Shown: positions 1 to 12,478, counted from the stretch's first letter. The stretch is 64,000 nucleotides of DNA from Brugia malayi (GCF_000002995.4 NW_025062477.1:310001-374000), one strand, 5' to 3'. Translations and numbers: made by a program. The notes: generated from the letters alone by a model not told the origin.

Positions 1-179
1 CTTTATCTATCACTGTTCATCTCATTTTCACACAAATAATTCGAGATCGGTGAAGAGTACTGGACAACGGTCAACAATGATGGTTCCTTACTTGGTGACC
101 GAACTGTCAAAGATTTTCTAACATTTCACACTGCTCATGTGAAAATTCCTACGAGAAAGTCATACATCGCTTTTTGGTA
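1..179 (+). CDS. Partial coding stretch, 3' end of an unknown gene or an internal exon
   Basis: From about 38 to 179 one plus-strand frame is open and protein-like: it begins IGEEYWTTVNNDG, continues through DRTVKDFLTFHTAH and reaches SYIAFW, then TAG at 177-179. A possible acceptor (TTCGAG) precedes it. Two readings fit. It may be the last exon of a gene entering from the left. Or it may splice at TTTTTG|GTAGAT (176/177) into the gene that follows, but that donor is phase 2 while the next exon at 421/424 is read in phase 0, so a terminal exon fits better. I do not recognise the family. The base composition is clearly less AT-rich than the intron-like sequence on the right. Confidence 0.45.
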
Positions 180-423
180 GATTATTTAATTCAATTTCAA
201 ATTACACATTCACTTCTTTTATTGTTGAAAAGAAATATATGAGCAATATTTATTTGTTCAATTTAGATGGCATATTTTGGGTAACGTTTAATTGCAACAG
301 TGAAATGATTACAGAAATATGAGAAATAAAAATATAAATTAAGTTAATGAGTAATCAGTTAATGAGTAATTAGTTATATATCTCTGGTATAAAGTAAAGA
401 AATTTTTGAATCTAGTTTAGCAA

Positions 424-2285
424 ATGACATCAGAAATGCTTAACCAATTGCTGAACTGCAGAAAATATGTCACATTTAGGGTAATGTATGATGAACTTGG
501 CCACTACGAAACATTTGGACATGCCTATTTGGTTCAGAACGGAGTTTGCGCTCGTTTTGTGGATCGTTATCATAAGACCAAAGCGATATGTGGCGGTTTT
601 CGCGTACTTTCTAGAAGTAATAACAATGGAAATTTAGCGTAATTTTTTGAAAATTCTTTTTTTACAATTTTAACAAAACTTTTGGTTGATTTTTTTTTTT
701 TTTTTTGACTTTTTTTAACAGAAATTTATGATCAAAAATACAATAATTTTCTCATTTCTATATGATTTTAAATTGGGGACAGGAAAGAAGATGAGAAATA
801 GAGGTGAGATGAAATTGACTGAAATATAGCTTAAATAAAAAAATCAATTGGAGAAGTGATTGCCTACTCAATGATTGAAATCTTAATTTACGATGTGCAA
901 TTCTTTTAAGATTTAAATTTGTACAAGCTGGACAAGCCAATATTCATGAAGCAATCGAATATCGTAGTAGACAAGTGGCTAAGATTGTAAGTTGGACAAA
1001 GAATGAAGTTTGGTACGGTAGTGCTTGCATGCAGGAAGCATTTGCCGAAGGTATCGATTATGAAAATGATTATGTCAAGGTAAACAAGTACTGTTATTAA
1101 TGGATTATCGATTTATCATCATTAAAATATTTGAAATGTGCGGGCAATCTAATCAAAAGTGAAGAGTACGAGTAGCAAATTCATTCTTTTGAAGAGATGA
1201 CAATTTGTTGAATAAGCGATGACATTTAAATGCATTTGCTATTAAATTGCTTTTTGATCAGTAACTGATCAGTTCACAAATTTCAACCACTTTGTTCGTC
1301 AATCTATGCTTCTGAGAAAGTTTCTAGGAATGGAAGAACATAGTTGTGGTGGGTGAAGAGAGAGCTTTTCCGCTTCACATTGTTCTTCTCGTTTAGAAAT
1401 AGAATAAAAGTTCAATTGAAATTCTTTCTTAAATTTCATTTTCTATCAAATAGTTTGTTTTCATAACTCTCTGATAAAATTGAAATACAACGCTTTCTTC
1501 CTCAATTTAAAAAAAGAAAAAAAAAATCATTTCAGTGATTTCTTAGCATTATAATTAATGTAGCATAAATTTTCAGATATCGTATGTTGAAGATCCATTT
1601 TTTTATCAACAAAATGTGTATATTCTCGTAAGGTGTAATCCGGATGATCCGGAAGCCGGAAAGTCACAGCACTACACATATTATCACACTCCAAAAGAAG
1701 TGTATCAATTAACTTTCTTCTTTTGCATATACTATAATCTGCAACAAATAATCTCATTAGAAAATCGATTTATTCAGCTTTTTATTGTCTCAAAACTTTT
1801 GAGTGAAAATATTTAAAAACGTTAAACCATTTTTCAATTAATAATTTGATTATCGATGATCCGAATCAGTTATTGATTTTAATCAATTTAACTAAAATGC
1901 TAGCATTTTCATAGTTTATATTAGGATTGACATTATAATGATAAATTACTTTTTTTTTTCTTCATTTCCATTTCATGAAAATGTATTAAAATATTGTTGA
2001 TTTAACTGGTTTAATAGTTTAATTTAATTAACGATTATATCTACTATTTGATAGATCACTTTTAGGATAGGTGACAGTCAACGTTTACGATTTGAACAAC
2101 AACGTCAGCGAATATTACGTCATAAACAACAGTTACATGAACAACAAATTAAACGTGAACTGCAGAATCGTAAAAGTGAAGAAAAACTTAGATATGAAGA
2201 GCAGCAACACGAACAACATCAATTTTCGATGGATGATGAACCCGATGAAAAGTGGAAATTTTATCGATATTCACGACGACTCTAA
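424..2285 (+). CDS. Unrecognised nematode protein with a Q/R/E-rich C-terminal tail (4 exons)
   Basis: The model is exons 424-638, 911-1079, 1577-1632 and 2066-2285; phases 2, 0 and 2 agree and give about 219 residues. Exon 1 begins MTSEMLNQLLN, right after TTTAG|CAA. It includes VMYDELGHYETFGHAYLV and CARFVDRYHKTKAICGGF. Exon 2 carries FKFVQAGQANIHEAIEYRSR and WTKNEVWYGSACMQEAFAEG. Exon 3 starts ISYVEDPFFYQQNVYILV. The last exon encodes a charged, probably coiled-coil tail (RLRFEQQRQRILRHKQQL... ending KFYRYSRRL and a stop). Exon 3 could instead run to 1699 (CNPDDPEAGKSQHYTYY..., donor GAA|GTGTAT). That stretch looks coding but leaves the wrong phase for the last exon, so this junction is uncertain. 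No signal peptide or membrane segment is seen. I cannot name a function. Confidence 0.55.
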
Positions 2286-3728
2286 TTTTCTGCCTTATTT
2301 TTTCTTTTTGAATATTTCATGCTGAAGAAAATTATACATACTTTGATATAAGCATCTCTTCTGTTCACGTACGTTTAGTCATTTTGAGATTTATGCCGTA
2401 TTGAAATTTCGAGAGAATTTAGATAACAGATGTGATATGAATTTCTCATTTGACTTGTATTTTATTCCAAATATCTTTTTTTTTATGTTAGCTATCAGTT
2501 AATTAACAGTATGATAACAGTTAGCTAACAGTGTGATTATCACAAAAAATCAACCTTCTAAGCGAGCTTCTTCTTCTCACAACTTGCACAATGCATGTGC
2601 ATGCATTTTAATTGTAAGTTGAACAAAGGTTAACGAACTTAAATTCATCTTTATTATGTGAATCATCCAATTTTCTTTCAAATACTGCCTAATACTAATT
2701 AACTCTGCCATTTTACTTCATTCCATTACAAATTGCAATTACCTTAATTTCTCTTATTTATGTTAAAATCTCATTTGTTATGCTATCAATCAAATGAAGA
2801 AGTACTAACATATTGATATGATCTTCTCTTATATATTAACTTTCGAGACAATTCGAGAGTATATTATATGACATATTTTGTGACAATCAATATATTATGC
2901 TATCGGTGTTTTCAAATGAATAAGCAAGTCATTTATAAAGCCATGAAATAACTCACTGAAAGATAATTTTATTTTCTATAATTTAATTTTGCTGATTTTT
3001 TTTTTTTATAAAATGCTTAACTAGAATGTAATATTTTAATCAGAGATTAAATGTTTGAAATAATTATTATTCGCTAAATTTTTCACTTTCGTTTTCTTTT
3101 TGAATTATAATAATTGAATTCTATTTGCATTCTAAATTTTGTATCACTGTACAAAATTATTAGCAGAAACTTTTCATTTTCATTAACTCATTAATAATCT
3201 TAATTATTTCCATCAATTGTTTTTATCACTTTTATTGTCTCCTTTCTTCTTCTTCTTCTTCAAAAAAAGGAAAAAATACTTCACTGTGATCATCGTATTA
3301 TAACTGCCATTAATTGTAGATAATATTAGAAGTAGTGATGCTTTCATGTTGGTCATTCAATTCCACTTCAGCAATATTCATTTCTATTTTTATTTTAAAT
3401 ATTCTGAATTTATATTTTTTGAATTCAAATAAGTCACACCTTCAGTTCCATCGAAGAAGCATCACTATATTACTATGAATTGTTTACATAAAAGTCTGAT
3501 CGTTCAGAAATATATATAGATATATATTTCACTGCCTTAAATCGTTCTATCAGTTTTATAAATTACTTACTGCCTTAAATCATTTTATCAAATGTTTATC
3601 CATAAAAGTTTATGCAAATTAAATAGGTTGTATTGTTAGTACACGTCGAAATAAAATAGATGTCACCTAAATATTAACACGTGACTCGTTTACGTAGATT
3701 CAAGACAATTTCATCCTTATTTCAATAC

Positions 3729-3805
3729 AGGAATGATCAACAATAGAAAAGACGTCATTCAAGTCATCAGATAAGCTGTCCTCTTCGAGGACAATTCCGG
3801 ATTTG
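3729..3805 (-). pseudogene. Decayed duplicate of the I-SMAD linker exon
   Basis: Read on the minus strand this is a near copy of the I-SMAD linker exon at 8695-8772. The acceptor context (TTTTCCAG), the SEEDSLS-like core and the IIDHS-like end before a GT donor are all still visible. It is 77 nt against 78: one G is missing in the TCCTCCGAAGAG tract, so the frame breaks. The match runs on into both flanking introns, to about 3920, where this copy lacks some 50 nt that are present near 8810-8860. It lies downstream of the I-SMAD stop codon and cannot be an alternative exon of the normal transcript. A local segmental duplication followed by decay explains it best. Confidence 0.7.
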
Positions 3806-4255
3806 CTGGAAAATAGTAATAGTAGTGATAGAAGTATCAAAATTTTACGTTTTCTCTTAACAGTCAGACAGTATCGGAACATTCCTGAAATCTTCGATTC
3901 CTCATCCTACCTTTTTCTTCTTTGCTATAATACATTTTCATGTTTACCTGGCACAGCGTATAACTCTCACAGTGACTATATCAACGTATTTCACGTAACT
4001 TTGTTTGCCGTTGTTGACTTAGATTTTCACTTAAATGAAATGAAACGCGTCAATCAACACGGCGATCAAAATTTATGACACATTGATATAACAACATAAC
4101 GAAGGAGATTTCTTATCCTTTTCATAATTTTTAGTTACATTTGAAGTTGAATAAATTGATTTATTTCAGCTATGTTAGGTTCACTAAACATTTTTTCGAA
4201 ATTAATCCCATCGATTATTTAAAGAAGGATTTTTCCCTTTCATTGAGACATAAGT

Positions 4256-4276
4256 TAGCCTAGCTTGATTAGGCTA
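4256..4276. repeat. Perfect 7-bp inverted repeat
   Basis: TAGCCTA, a 7-nt spacer, then TAGGCTA. It could form a small hairpin, but it is isolated in intergenic DNA and no T-run follows directly. Confidence 0.5.
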
Positions 4277-4576
4277 GCTTATAATGCTATCATAAAATTT
4301 GAGAAATGTATGACACAACAAAAATTAAATATCAAATTATAAATTTGGAAAAGAAAAAAAATAATTTGAAGAAATTTAATAGAAAATTAAAATATTTTGA
4401 AAACGAAAAGTAAAAAGATATAGTTTCACTGTTTGTTTATATGTTATATTCATGTACTTTCACATGAAAATACGATTCAACGATGAAGTTTGACGGAAGA
4501 AATGGAAGCAAATTAAAAAATAAAATACAACAAAGTTATAAATAAATATGACAAACTAGCATACATCAAAAGATCA

Positions 4577-4616
4577 GTTCAATTCAGTTCAGTTTCAGTT
4601 CAATTTCAGTTCAGTT
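4577..4616. repeat. Degenerate TTCAG/TTCAA pentamer tandem run
   Basis: Consecutive CAGTTCAATTCAGTTCAG-like pentamers and hexamers with slight variation. Simple sequence with no sign of coding. Confidence 0.7.
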
Positions 4617-4837
4617 TGTGAGTATGGGTTAAGAGTGATCTTTTCACTCAATTGAATTTAAAAACGACAAAATTCTTTCATTCTTCCCCTAAAAGTTAAA
4701 TTTCAATTCCGAATGACAGCCTATTTACCACAAAATATTGTTTTCTAAAATGTCATATCATTTCTCGTTTATCATCAAATGCTTCCCTGATTAGATTATT
4801 CTACCTTCGCAGCATATAAGAGAAACAGAAAATGACT

Positions 4838-4958
4838 GGTAGTAGTAGTAGTGGCAGTAGTATTACTAGTAGTAGTAGTGGTAGTAGTGGCAATAGTATC
4901 AGCGGAAATGCAAATATCGATATTGATTAGTACCTAAGTAAGTAAGTAAGTAAGTAAG
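4838..4958. repeat. TAG-triplet run followed by an AAGT tetranucleotide run
   Basis: Interrupted TAG triplets up to about 4890, then about six copies of AAGT at 4933-4958. Confidence 0.8.
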
Positions 4959-6494
4959 GAAAAGTGGCAATGTAATGAAATGAAATAGGAGAAACTTTGT
5001 TGACTTTTCCAATAAAATATTACCAAAAGAAATTTAAAATTTGCATGCTTGTTGACAAAATGAAGTTCAAATTAAGATAGAGAATGACTAGAAATGAAAA
5101 TTCAAAATTGCTATCTTCTTAAGAAAAAAAAAAATATTTGAAATTTGGTAGAGGAAAGCTGATGAATAAATCATTTTTCAAACAATATTAATAAGTAATT
5201 AATGTGGCAAATGTAAAGGAATAGAAAATGTAAACAACAATTTGGTTGGTTAATAATTTGAACGGTTTATTGTTTTCTTCTTTAAACGACTAAATAATAA
5301 ATATGGCAGGTAGATGCTTTTCATCAATACAAACACTTCAAAAAAAAAAAAAAAAAATAGCACTAAAAGCAAGAAGAAATTAAGAACCATCAATGAGAAA
5401 GTCAAATTGTCAAATTGGCATGTGATAAAGATTCTATCATTTTAAACATTCAATAAAATTTAGAAATTTATAAATCAACATGAATATATGAAGGAATTTT
5501 CAAACGATTTATCAACTGTTTCGTTTGATTTTCAATTAAATTACAGGAAGTGAATAGAGTGGAGAAAGAAAATCAAACTAAATCTTAAAACTTTATCAAA
5601 ACATTATTAATGCAAATAAACAAATTCATTAAAGGATGAAGTACGTGAATCACAGTGGGAATGTTGCATATTCAACAAATCAAAACAATTATTTGCAATC
5701 ATGGTTAGTTCAAAAATAAAAGAAGAAAAAATTGAAAATCTGAACAAAATTTTGAAGAAAAAGAAATTGCTAAAAGATAGTGAAGTATTGAAACGTTAAA
5801 GAACTAACTGTAAATTTAAGCATTTTACAATTATCAAAGTTAAAAACAAAGTTATTACAAGAACATTCCGCATCCAGTCCCAATAAAACGCCACCTGAAT
5901 GATATAAAAAAATTTCAGGATACTGATTGCAATATTTTTCAACTTATCCATAAAATAATCGATGTAAAGTATTGAGACAAATGCTAGCACTGTCCCCAAA
6001 GTATTTCGTTATGCATGCGAACAATTTTGAAAAACGGAAAACAAAGCAATTTCAAAAATATAGATCGATCGATATGTAGAAAATGATCCTTCCCCTCTTT
6101 TATTTGGTGTGACAAAAACGAAAAGTGAAGGCGGTTGACTAGACATGAACAAACTGATAATGAAGAAAACGAGTGCAAAGGATTTCTAAGAAAGGAAACA
6201 AATTATCAACAGATACAAATAAGCACAGTCTCGAGATCATTTACCTCAAATCTTCCACATTTTAATTCAATTTATTTTATTTTAATTGAATGAATTTATT
6301 TCAAACTATTTGACTATAATTAGTTACCACCTAAAATAATCACAGCCATACAGTTAAGACTTCTTTTCCTCTTAAAATTCGGAAATCAGAATTTCTTTTC
6401 AGTCATATAAAAAAAGAAAGAAAAAAAAAATTGCATAATTTATAAGACAAATTCATCAAATTCGTCGACAATTCCATTCCAGTAGTGGATTCCC

Positions 6495-9400
6495 TCATAA
6501 ATTATCCGGCATAAAAACGATCTCATAACGACACGGAGTGTCTGTATGATTTATTCTGTGATATTTGTCACCCCAACCTTTGCCAACACTGATATTCAAG
6601 AAACTGAGTGTGTTAGCCGGATCATGTTTTGCGACATGGCTTTCGGTTCTTGTTTTTAGTGACGGATTACATCCACGATGAACCCGGTAACAATACCCGC
6701 TACTCACCCTTCTGATTGTTTCCGATTTGTGCAAACTAAATGACGATGCGATGGAAATGAACAACGGCTTATCACCACTGCAACAGTTATCATATCAGTT
6801 GATTTGCTAATTCCCTGTGGCTTATTCTCTTAATTCATTCGCCTTTCTCACATTACTTCCACAAATGATTAATCATATCATACTTCAAAGGAATTGCGAC
6901 GACATTCCACTTCTTATTTTCTTCATACTAATTTTTCATCCCTTCTTTCAGTTAAACTACCACGCGGTATTACAAAATATCATACGTACGATCACGTGAT
7001 CTAAGCAATGATTTTAAATCAGTTCTCGAATTTCCTCTTTACTTCTCGAGACTAAATGAGTCTCCAATTTTGTCAGATTTTATAAAGCCAAACCATACCT
7101 ATTGTAGAGCCATACTTCTTGTGATTCATCCACATCCGCTTGCCTGATCAACGCAAACGATACTTCATTATCAATATCCCACTGATTACAAACATTTTGG
7201 CCATCGTGTACGGAATGAGCCAACAATCCCACAGCGACAAATTGTCCAGAAAGTGTCACACCATGTTCATCCATTCGTTCTTTCTCTTTCCACCTATACA
7301 AATGAGCCCAAGCTGAAATCTTCACTCACATAAGCATCAGCCAATTTCTTTTTCCAACAATCATTCACGATGACCAAACAAAATGGCCAAGTCGGATCAT
7401 CGTTTTTCATAACTGACCAACCCATAGCAAAAGAATTGGAAGTGCTACTACTACTCTACTACCACTCTATTACTACTAATACTACTAATATCTGCAATAA
7501 TTAGCATACATCCTAATCAAAAACATAATTACATGTTTCTAAATTCAAAACTTTCTTCAAATATGAAATTTTCTGACTTTTCCTGAGAATCTATTCATTT
7601 GCTTTCCTCACAAATGAATATTTATTTGCCTGTTTACCTTAGTATTTATCGGATTTAGCACGGTATTAACGAAAATTGGTGAAAAGTTTTCTTTTATATT
7701 TTCTTTCAATCTTTACTTCCCTTCCAATGTGACGGTGAAGCACTAAATCCAAGAATTTTAAGCTTTTAAACTTTGCTGTCAACACATCACATCCAACATC
7801 CTTCCAATAATTTTCTGTTTAAAGCCGTCCCTGATTTATAGCCAATACAATCTGAGCAGAATCGGCAATATATAAAGTTTCATCTTAAACTAAACTGCAC
7901 AACTCATCCATTTCTAATGGCCATTCTATTCATTACGATAAATACCAAAAAAAAAGAACAGAAAAGGAATGGCGCAATAGTTTGAAATAATTAACATTTA
8001 AAATTATGATTAGACAGTAATTAATAATAGTACAGATGGCATATAAAGAAATAATGAAGAGAAAATAAACGATGAATTAACTCTGCGATAGTAAAAGAAA
8101 GACAAAGAATACAAATAGCTATTTTAATTAGAAAACAAATAAATAAATAAACAATGAAAGATAACATACCTGAAGAAAAAGGTTGACTACTGCGTGTTGG
8201 TGAATCCGGAAGAAGTGGTAGTATACGCGACGGTGGTAGTATGTTATTTGCAACAGTTGTGCCCGTAATTTCATCACCGAAACCGGTATCATTTGTTACA
8301 ACTAAAATTATTTGCATTGGAAAATAGAAGAGCGAAAAGATTCATCAAGCGAATCAGTATTCTTTAATTGAATGCCGGAATAATCACATATCGAAGGTAG
8401 CATGCAAATGACTCAATTTTTGATCACTCAAGTTTACATCTTTCCGGTTTTCTGTTCTGCTATTCTAGCATTAACACCAATCACAAATTATTAACCCAAT
8501 ATCATAAAAAACTAACCTATAATAAATTTTAGGATAGCTAATAAAAACAGCTAATAAAAGTTACCGAAACGTCTTTGAAAATAACTTTAAACTAAGAATT
8601 TTATTTTTTTTTCTCAGAGAAGTCTTAAAACAAACAACAAAAAACTGATTTTTTAATACAAATAAGTAAACTTTTTTTCATCAATATGACTTACAGGAAT
8701 GATCAATAATTGAAACAGCGCCATTCAAGCCACCAGATAAGCTGTCCTCTTCGGAGGACGATTCCGGATTTGCTGAAAAATGACAATAGCAGTGATAGCA
8801 GGATGAATGACAGAAATACATTAACATCAGTATTAAAATATTAAAGCAACATTGTTTTATGATTTCCTTTAACGATCAGGTAATCACTCGGAACATCCGG
8901 TGGATTCGAAACGGTAAGATGACACACTTTTCTTTGCTTTCTCATTTTCTCTTTTCCTTCTTTTTTTAGTGTCCTCTTTCTGTATGATATATAATTATCT
9001 GTTGGAAATTAGAAAAATACTTTTCATCGTACTGCGGAAGTATTTACTTCCGAACAATTAATTATTTAACATTTAATAATTAAAAAAGCTCAATTTAAAT
9101 TTTCAACAGAAAAATTCGATACAGATTTTTAAAAGGAACTACTAAAGCTAAATGCATATTCAAAAAATGCCGTGAGAGATAAAAGAAATTCATTTAACAA
9201 TTATTTAAAAATTACATGGCGTTTTAGAAATAGATGTAGAAGCAAGAACAAATTCAAATATACAAGTGATGAACCAAATAGCGTCACAGAAGAAGGCTTA
9301 AAAAATGGCATCCTTTGAAATATTCAAGTTACTCTTTTAAATAATTTCCATTTAAATTATTTTCGTACATAAGAAATTTGTATACCAGAGATTGCTGGTC

Positions 9401-11875
9401 GCCTTCGTTTACATAGTGATGCTTTTCTCAAATTTGTTGGTGACATATTGTCTAAAAGAAGTAACAGAAAAAGTGTTCCAAAATATTTTTTTTTTTTTAA
9501 ACTTAAATTGGAAATTTGAAAAAATGTTTCATTTCCAAAAAATTTCTATAACAAAAAAAAAAAAATTTTCTTTTCCATAATTGGAAATGTTGTAAAACAC
9601 TGCTAAAGAAGCACTATTAGTTTCACACTTCGAGTTGATTATACGAACCAATTATTATTATTATTATTATTATTGTGCTACAATTATTATCAGTTATTAA
9701 TATTCTTAGTTATTATGTTGCTATTATTAAAAAGAAAAAGGTTAGAAATACATTTCGTTAAAAGTGTGGTGATCTCAATTTAATTTATGTCAAAAATAAT
9801 GATAACAATTTCAAATGAAAGCTAAAAATAATGATTATGCTGATAACAAAGTTTATAAGATATTAACGGTGGCAAATCAAGTAATAGTCAGCACATTTTG
9901 AAATTTCATAGACGCATATAAAAGAGCACAAATTAAATTATTTCACAGTCAACAGTAAGTTTCTCCAATGAAATTATTTTAGGTTCGAAATTGGTTTAGC
10001 TTATTGTACTTAGAGCAATGTATGTAAAGTAATTAAGTAACTTTACGAAGAAATTAATTTGATGTAATTATTTTTGAAAGCACTCTCTATTTCCTATACA
10101 TGTTGCATCAAATTATTATGCATTATGCAAATTAATGTAAATATCAGAAGGATCCAGTTAAATAAGCAACAAAATTTGAAATTTAAATTAGAACAGAGGA
10201 ATGTTTGTCATCTCAAAAATCCCGAAAGTTTCCCAACTCATACCGTTCATCAACTCGAGATTCTTTTTCCATTTTGATAGATAAGATGGCTCGTAGCAAG
10301 AAAATATGTACCAAAGTGATTACTCAGAAGTAATATGGCGAAAAGTCCTTCAATTTTGTTAGATGTGTAAAACATAAGAAAAGGACAAAATAAGTGTAAT
10401 TAACCTGGCCATTTACCTGCATCAACAACAATAACAACAACAGTAAAGATTATGTGATCAAATGATAAAACAATAAAGATGTGTTACTTGTAAAATGACT
10501 CATGCAGCACGTTTTGTACGTCATATGAGTTACGTAAATATCAGAGTATGCAGTACGCCACGCCAAATAACAACTCTCTCTTTTGGTAAATTAGTGTTAT
10601 ATGAATCAAACGGAGCAAAAGAAACATTAGGCTCGTGACAAAGTCATTAACGAAAGAGAGCCAAGGATTTACCAATGATCCATAAAGCGTAATGGTAAGG
10701 ATTGCAACAGGAAACGGTGGCATTGTTCATAGTGACACGACCAAACCTACACCAAGGCAGTGGATCCAACCTGTGTAATGCAGCATCTACCTGTAATTAG
10801 CTGTGCAATGTTTGGTATTGCATTAGCAATAATAATATTACCTGTGTTATTTGATAATGTATTATAAACTCAACAAATATGTCATCATGTTTTATTTGAT
10901 ATCATTAAATAAGAAAATTAGAATCAAAAGAAAAATGTCAGATATTAAGTAAAATGGCTTTTTTTTTCAGAAAGTTAAATAATTCATTCAAGTTTGAGTG
11001 AAAATATACAAAAAAAAAAAAAAAAAAAAAAGTTTGTTAGTTTCAAATTTTTGAATTTCAAAATTGCATAATTGTTTCGGAGCTATCGGTTTATTTTATA
11101 AAACAAAGAGGACATGTAATTAGATTATTACCATTCAAATATTAGTTCACCTGTAATTCTTTCCATCGCCATAACTTGCAACAAAGATAAGGTATAGACA
11201 TAGGCTTGTCAATTTGCGGTATCAAACCGGTATTTTCGTAACGATGATCCAAGAAACCTTCGTCATCGTCCATTTCAGCAACATCTCGAGAGCAACCCGG
11301 CATTTCCTCCATGATATCCATTGGCGGTCCAGGAGCACACTGCTTGATATCACGGCCACCACTTTCCACTGCCTTAGAATAAAATGATAAACATTCATTA
11401 ATTAATAAGTAAATAAATATAAAATTGTTGAAGTTAAGTAAAAAAATTTTGTTATGTCAATTAGTTGAGCTTAATTAATAAAAGTATGGAAGTTAACAAG
11501 TGCATGAATCAATATTTTATTAGCAGTTAAAAAAATAAAATTTGTATGCTGATACTTTGTCAAAACGAACGCTTCAAATTCAAAGTTGAAAAACTACCGA
11601 AAGTAAAGAAAAAAGCATTAAAAAAATGACTTCGCCCCTTTTCTCTCAGAAACTTTTGCCTTTTTTGGTATTTCACTATGGGAATACCAAGCAAATATTA
11701 AAATTCAAAAACAAGGCACGTTGTAATTTCATTTACTAAAATTTATATTAAATTTTTAAAAAAAAAAATTTTCTTAATTAACCATGAAAACCTTTAGAAT
11801 AGAGGCAAGGTCTTCTGTATCAAAAGCGCGCAATAAACGATTGAAACGTCTCCTCGAGCGTTTCTCGTCGGATGA
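6495..11875 (-). CDS. Inhibitory SMAD (SMAD6/7/Dad-like) with MH1 and MH2 domains
   Basis: I-SMADs block TGF-beta/BMP signalling by occupying type I receptors and competing with R-SMADs. Exons on the minus strand, in gene order: 11875-11792 (or from 11900), 11372-11151, 10790-10673, 8772-8695, 8301-8170, 7312-7099, 6777-6495. All phases from exon 2 on agree; from 11875 the product is about 376 residues. MH1: YLCCKLWRWKEL, then PWCRF, then TVSCCNPYHY, which keeps the C/C/C/H zinc ligands. A linker rich in E/D, S and P follows. MH2 opens AWAHLYRWKEKER, matching the W...W.EK.R of SMAD7. It continues GQFVAVGLL, EVWLYNSGDKPLFISI (compare VWVYNRSSYPIFIKS), YRVHRG, VGKGWGDKYHR and TPCRYEIVF. It stops a few residues later, where I-SMADs stop, with no SSXS receptor-phosphorylation tail. 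MH1 carries an acidic insert (AEMDDDEGF) where other SMADs have the DNA-binding hairpin. The N-terminus is unresolved. It may correspond to nematode TAG-68-type I-SMADs. Confidence 0.88.
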
Positions 11876-11908
11876 CTGGATGGTGCGTAACCTCCAAAGT
11901 CTACAAAA

Positions 11909-11953
11909 GAATATCGTTACTCGAGACTGGAAGAATATCGTTACTCGAGACTA
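11909..11953. repeat. 24-bp direct tandem duplication
   Basis: GAATATCGTTACTCGAGACT occurs twice, 24 bp apart, just upstream of the first recognised I-SMAD MH1 exon. The two copies are identical over 21 nt. Confidence 0.85.
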
Positions 11954-12349
11954 AATAAAACTTTAGATTGAAACACATTTACTCTATATTATATCGAAAG
12001 GGTTAAATATAAAAAATACTGAAAGCAAAAAACTTTTGTAGATATACCTGTTACTGAAGTGTAATGTCAAGCTGAAATATTTCAGAAATCAGCGATTGAT
12101 TTCCCATTAAACTGATACCAGGGGTATTTTACCCCAAAAGAAATTAAGAACCTATTTTGGCATTTGAGATTGACTGAAGTCATTTTATAAGTAGAAAAGA
12201 TAGAGGATCGGTTTTCCAGGCTATGAAATCCGAAATAATCGGAAGGGAATTAATGAGAGGATTAACCGATCATTGATATTGCAATCTTTCACACGGAAAG
12301 AAGAACTATGAACGGTTTCACATGGTGACCATACGAATGACCTGAATCA

Positions 12350-12440
12350 TCTGATGATCCAGTAATCTCGACTTAATACGGATAGTAATGTACACACAGA
12401 TACCGAGAAATACGGATCTGATGATGCAGTAATCTCGACT
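12350..12440. repeat. Pair of 24-bp direct repeats
   Basis: A 24-nt unit ending CAGTAATCTCGACT occurs at 12350-12373 and 12417-12440, differing at one base (GATCC versus GATGC). It lies just downstream, in transcript direction, of the possible 5' exon. Confidence 0.85.
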
Positions 12441-12478
12441 GGACATGATATTTAAGTGTAAAGTGTAGTGAGGAGAAC

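Larger units (their letters stand above)
2286..6494. other. Intergenic region between two convergent genes
   Basis: AT-rich, with poly-A/T runs (for example 5340-5357) and no credible long coding segment. It contains the decayed I-SMAD exon copy at 3729-3805 and its intron flanks to about 3920, a perfect 7-bp inverted repeat at 4256-4276, a TTCAG-type pentamer run near 4577-4616, a TAG-triplet run near 4838-4890 and an AAGT run near 4933-4958. The 3' ends of the genes on either side point into it. Confidence 0.6.

Noticed and set aside
7312..7460. Frameshift in the MH2 domain of the I-SMAD
   Set aside because: The apparent shift comes from reading the intronic Trp-rich segment into the MH2 exon. 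Direct splicing of 8170 to 7312 is phase-consistent, so no frameshift is needed.
10541..10723. Hydrophobic minus-strand frame that looks like a membrane protein
   Set aside because: It overlaps the I-SMAD MH1 exon (10673-10790) in another frame; the MH1 frame has the conserved CCNPYHY motif and matching phases.
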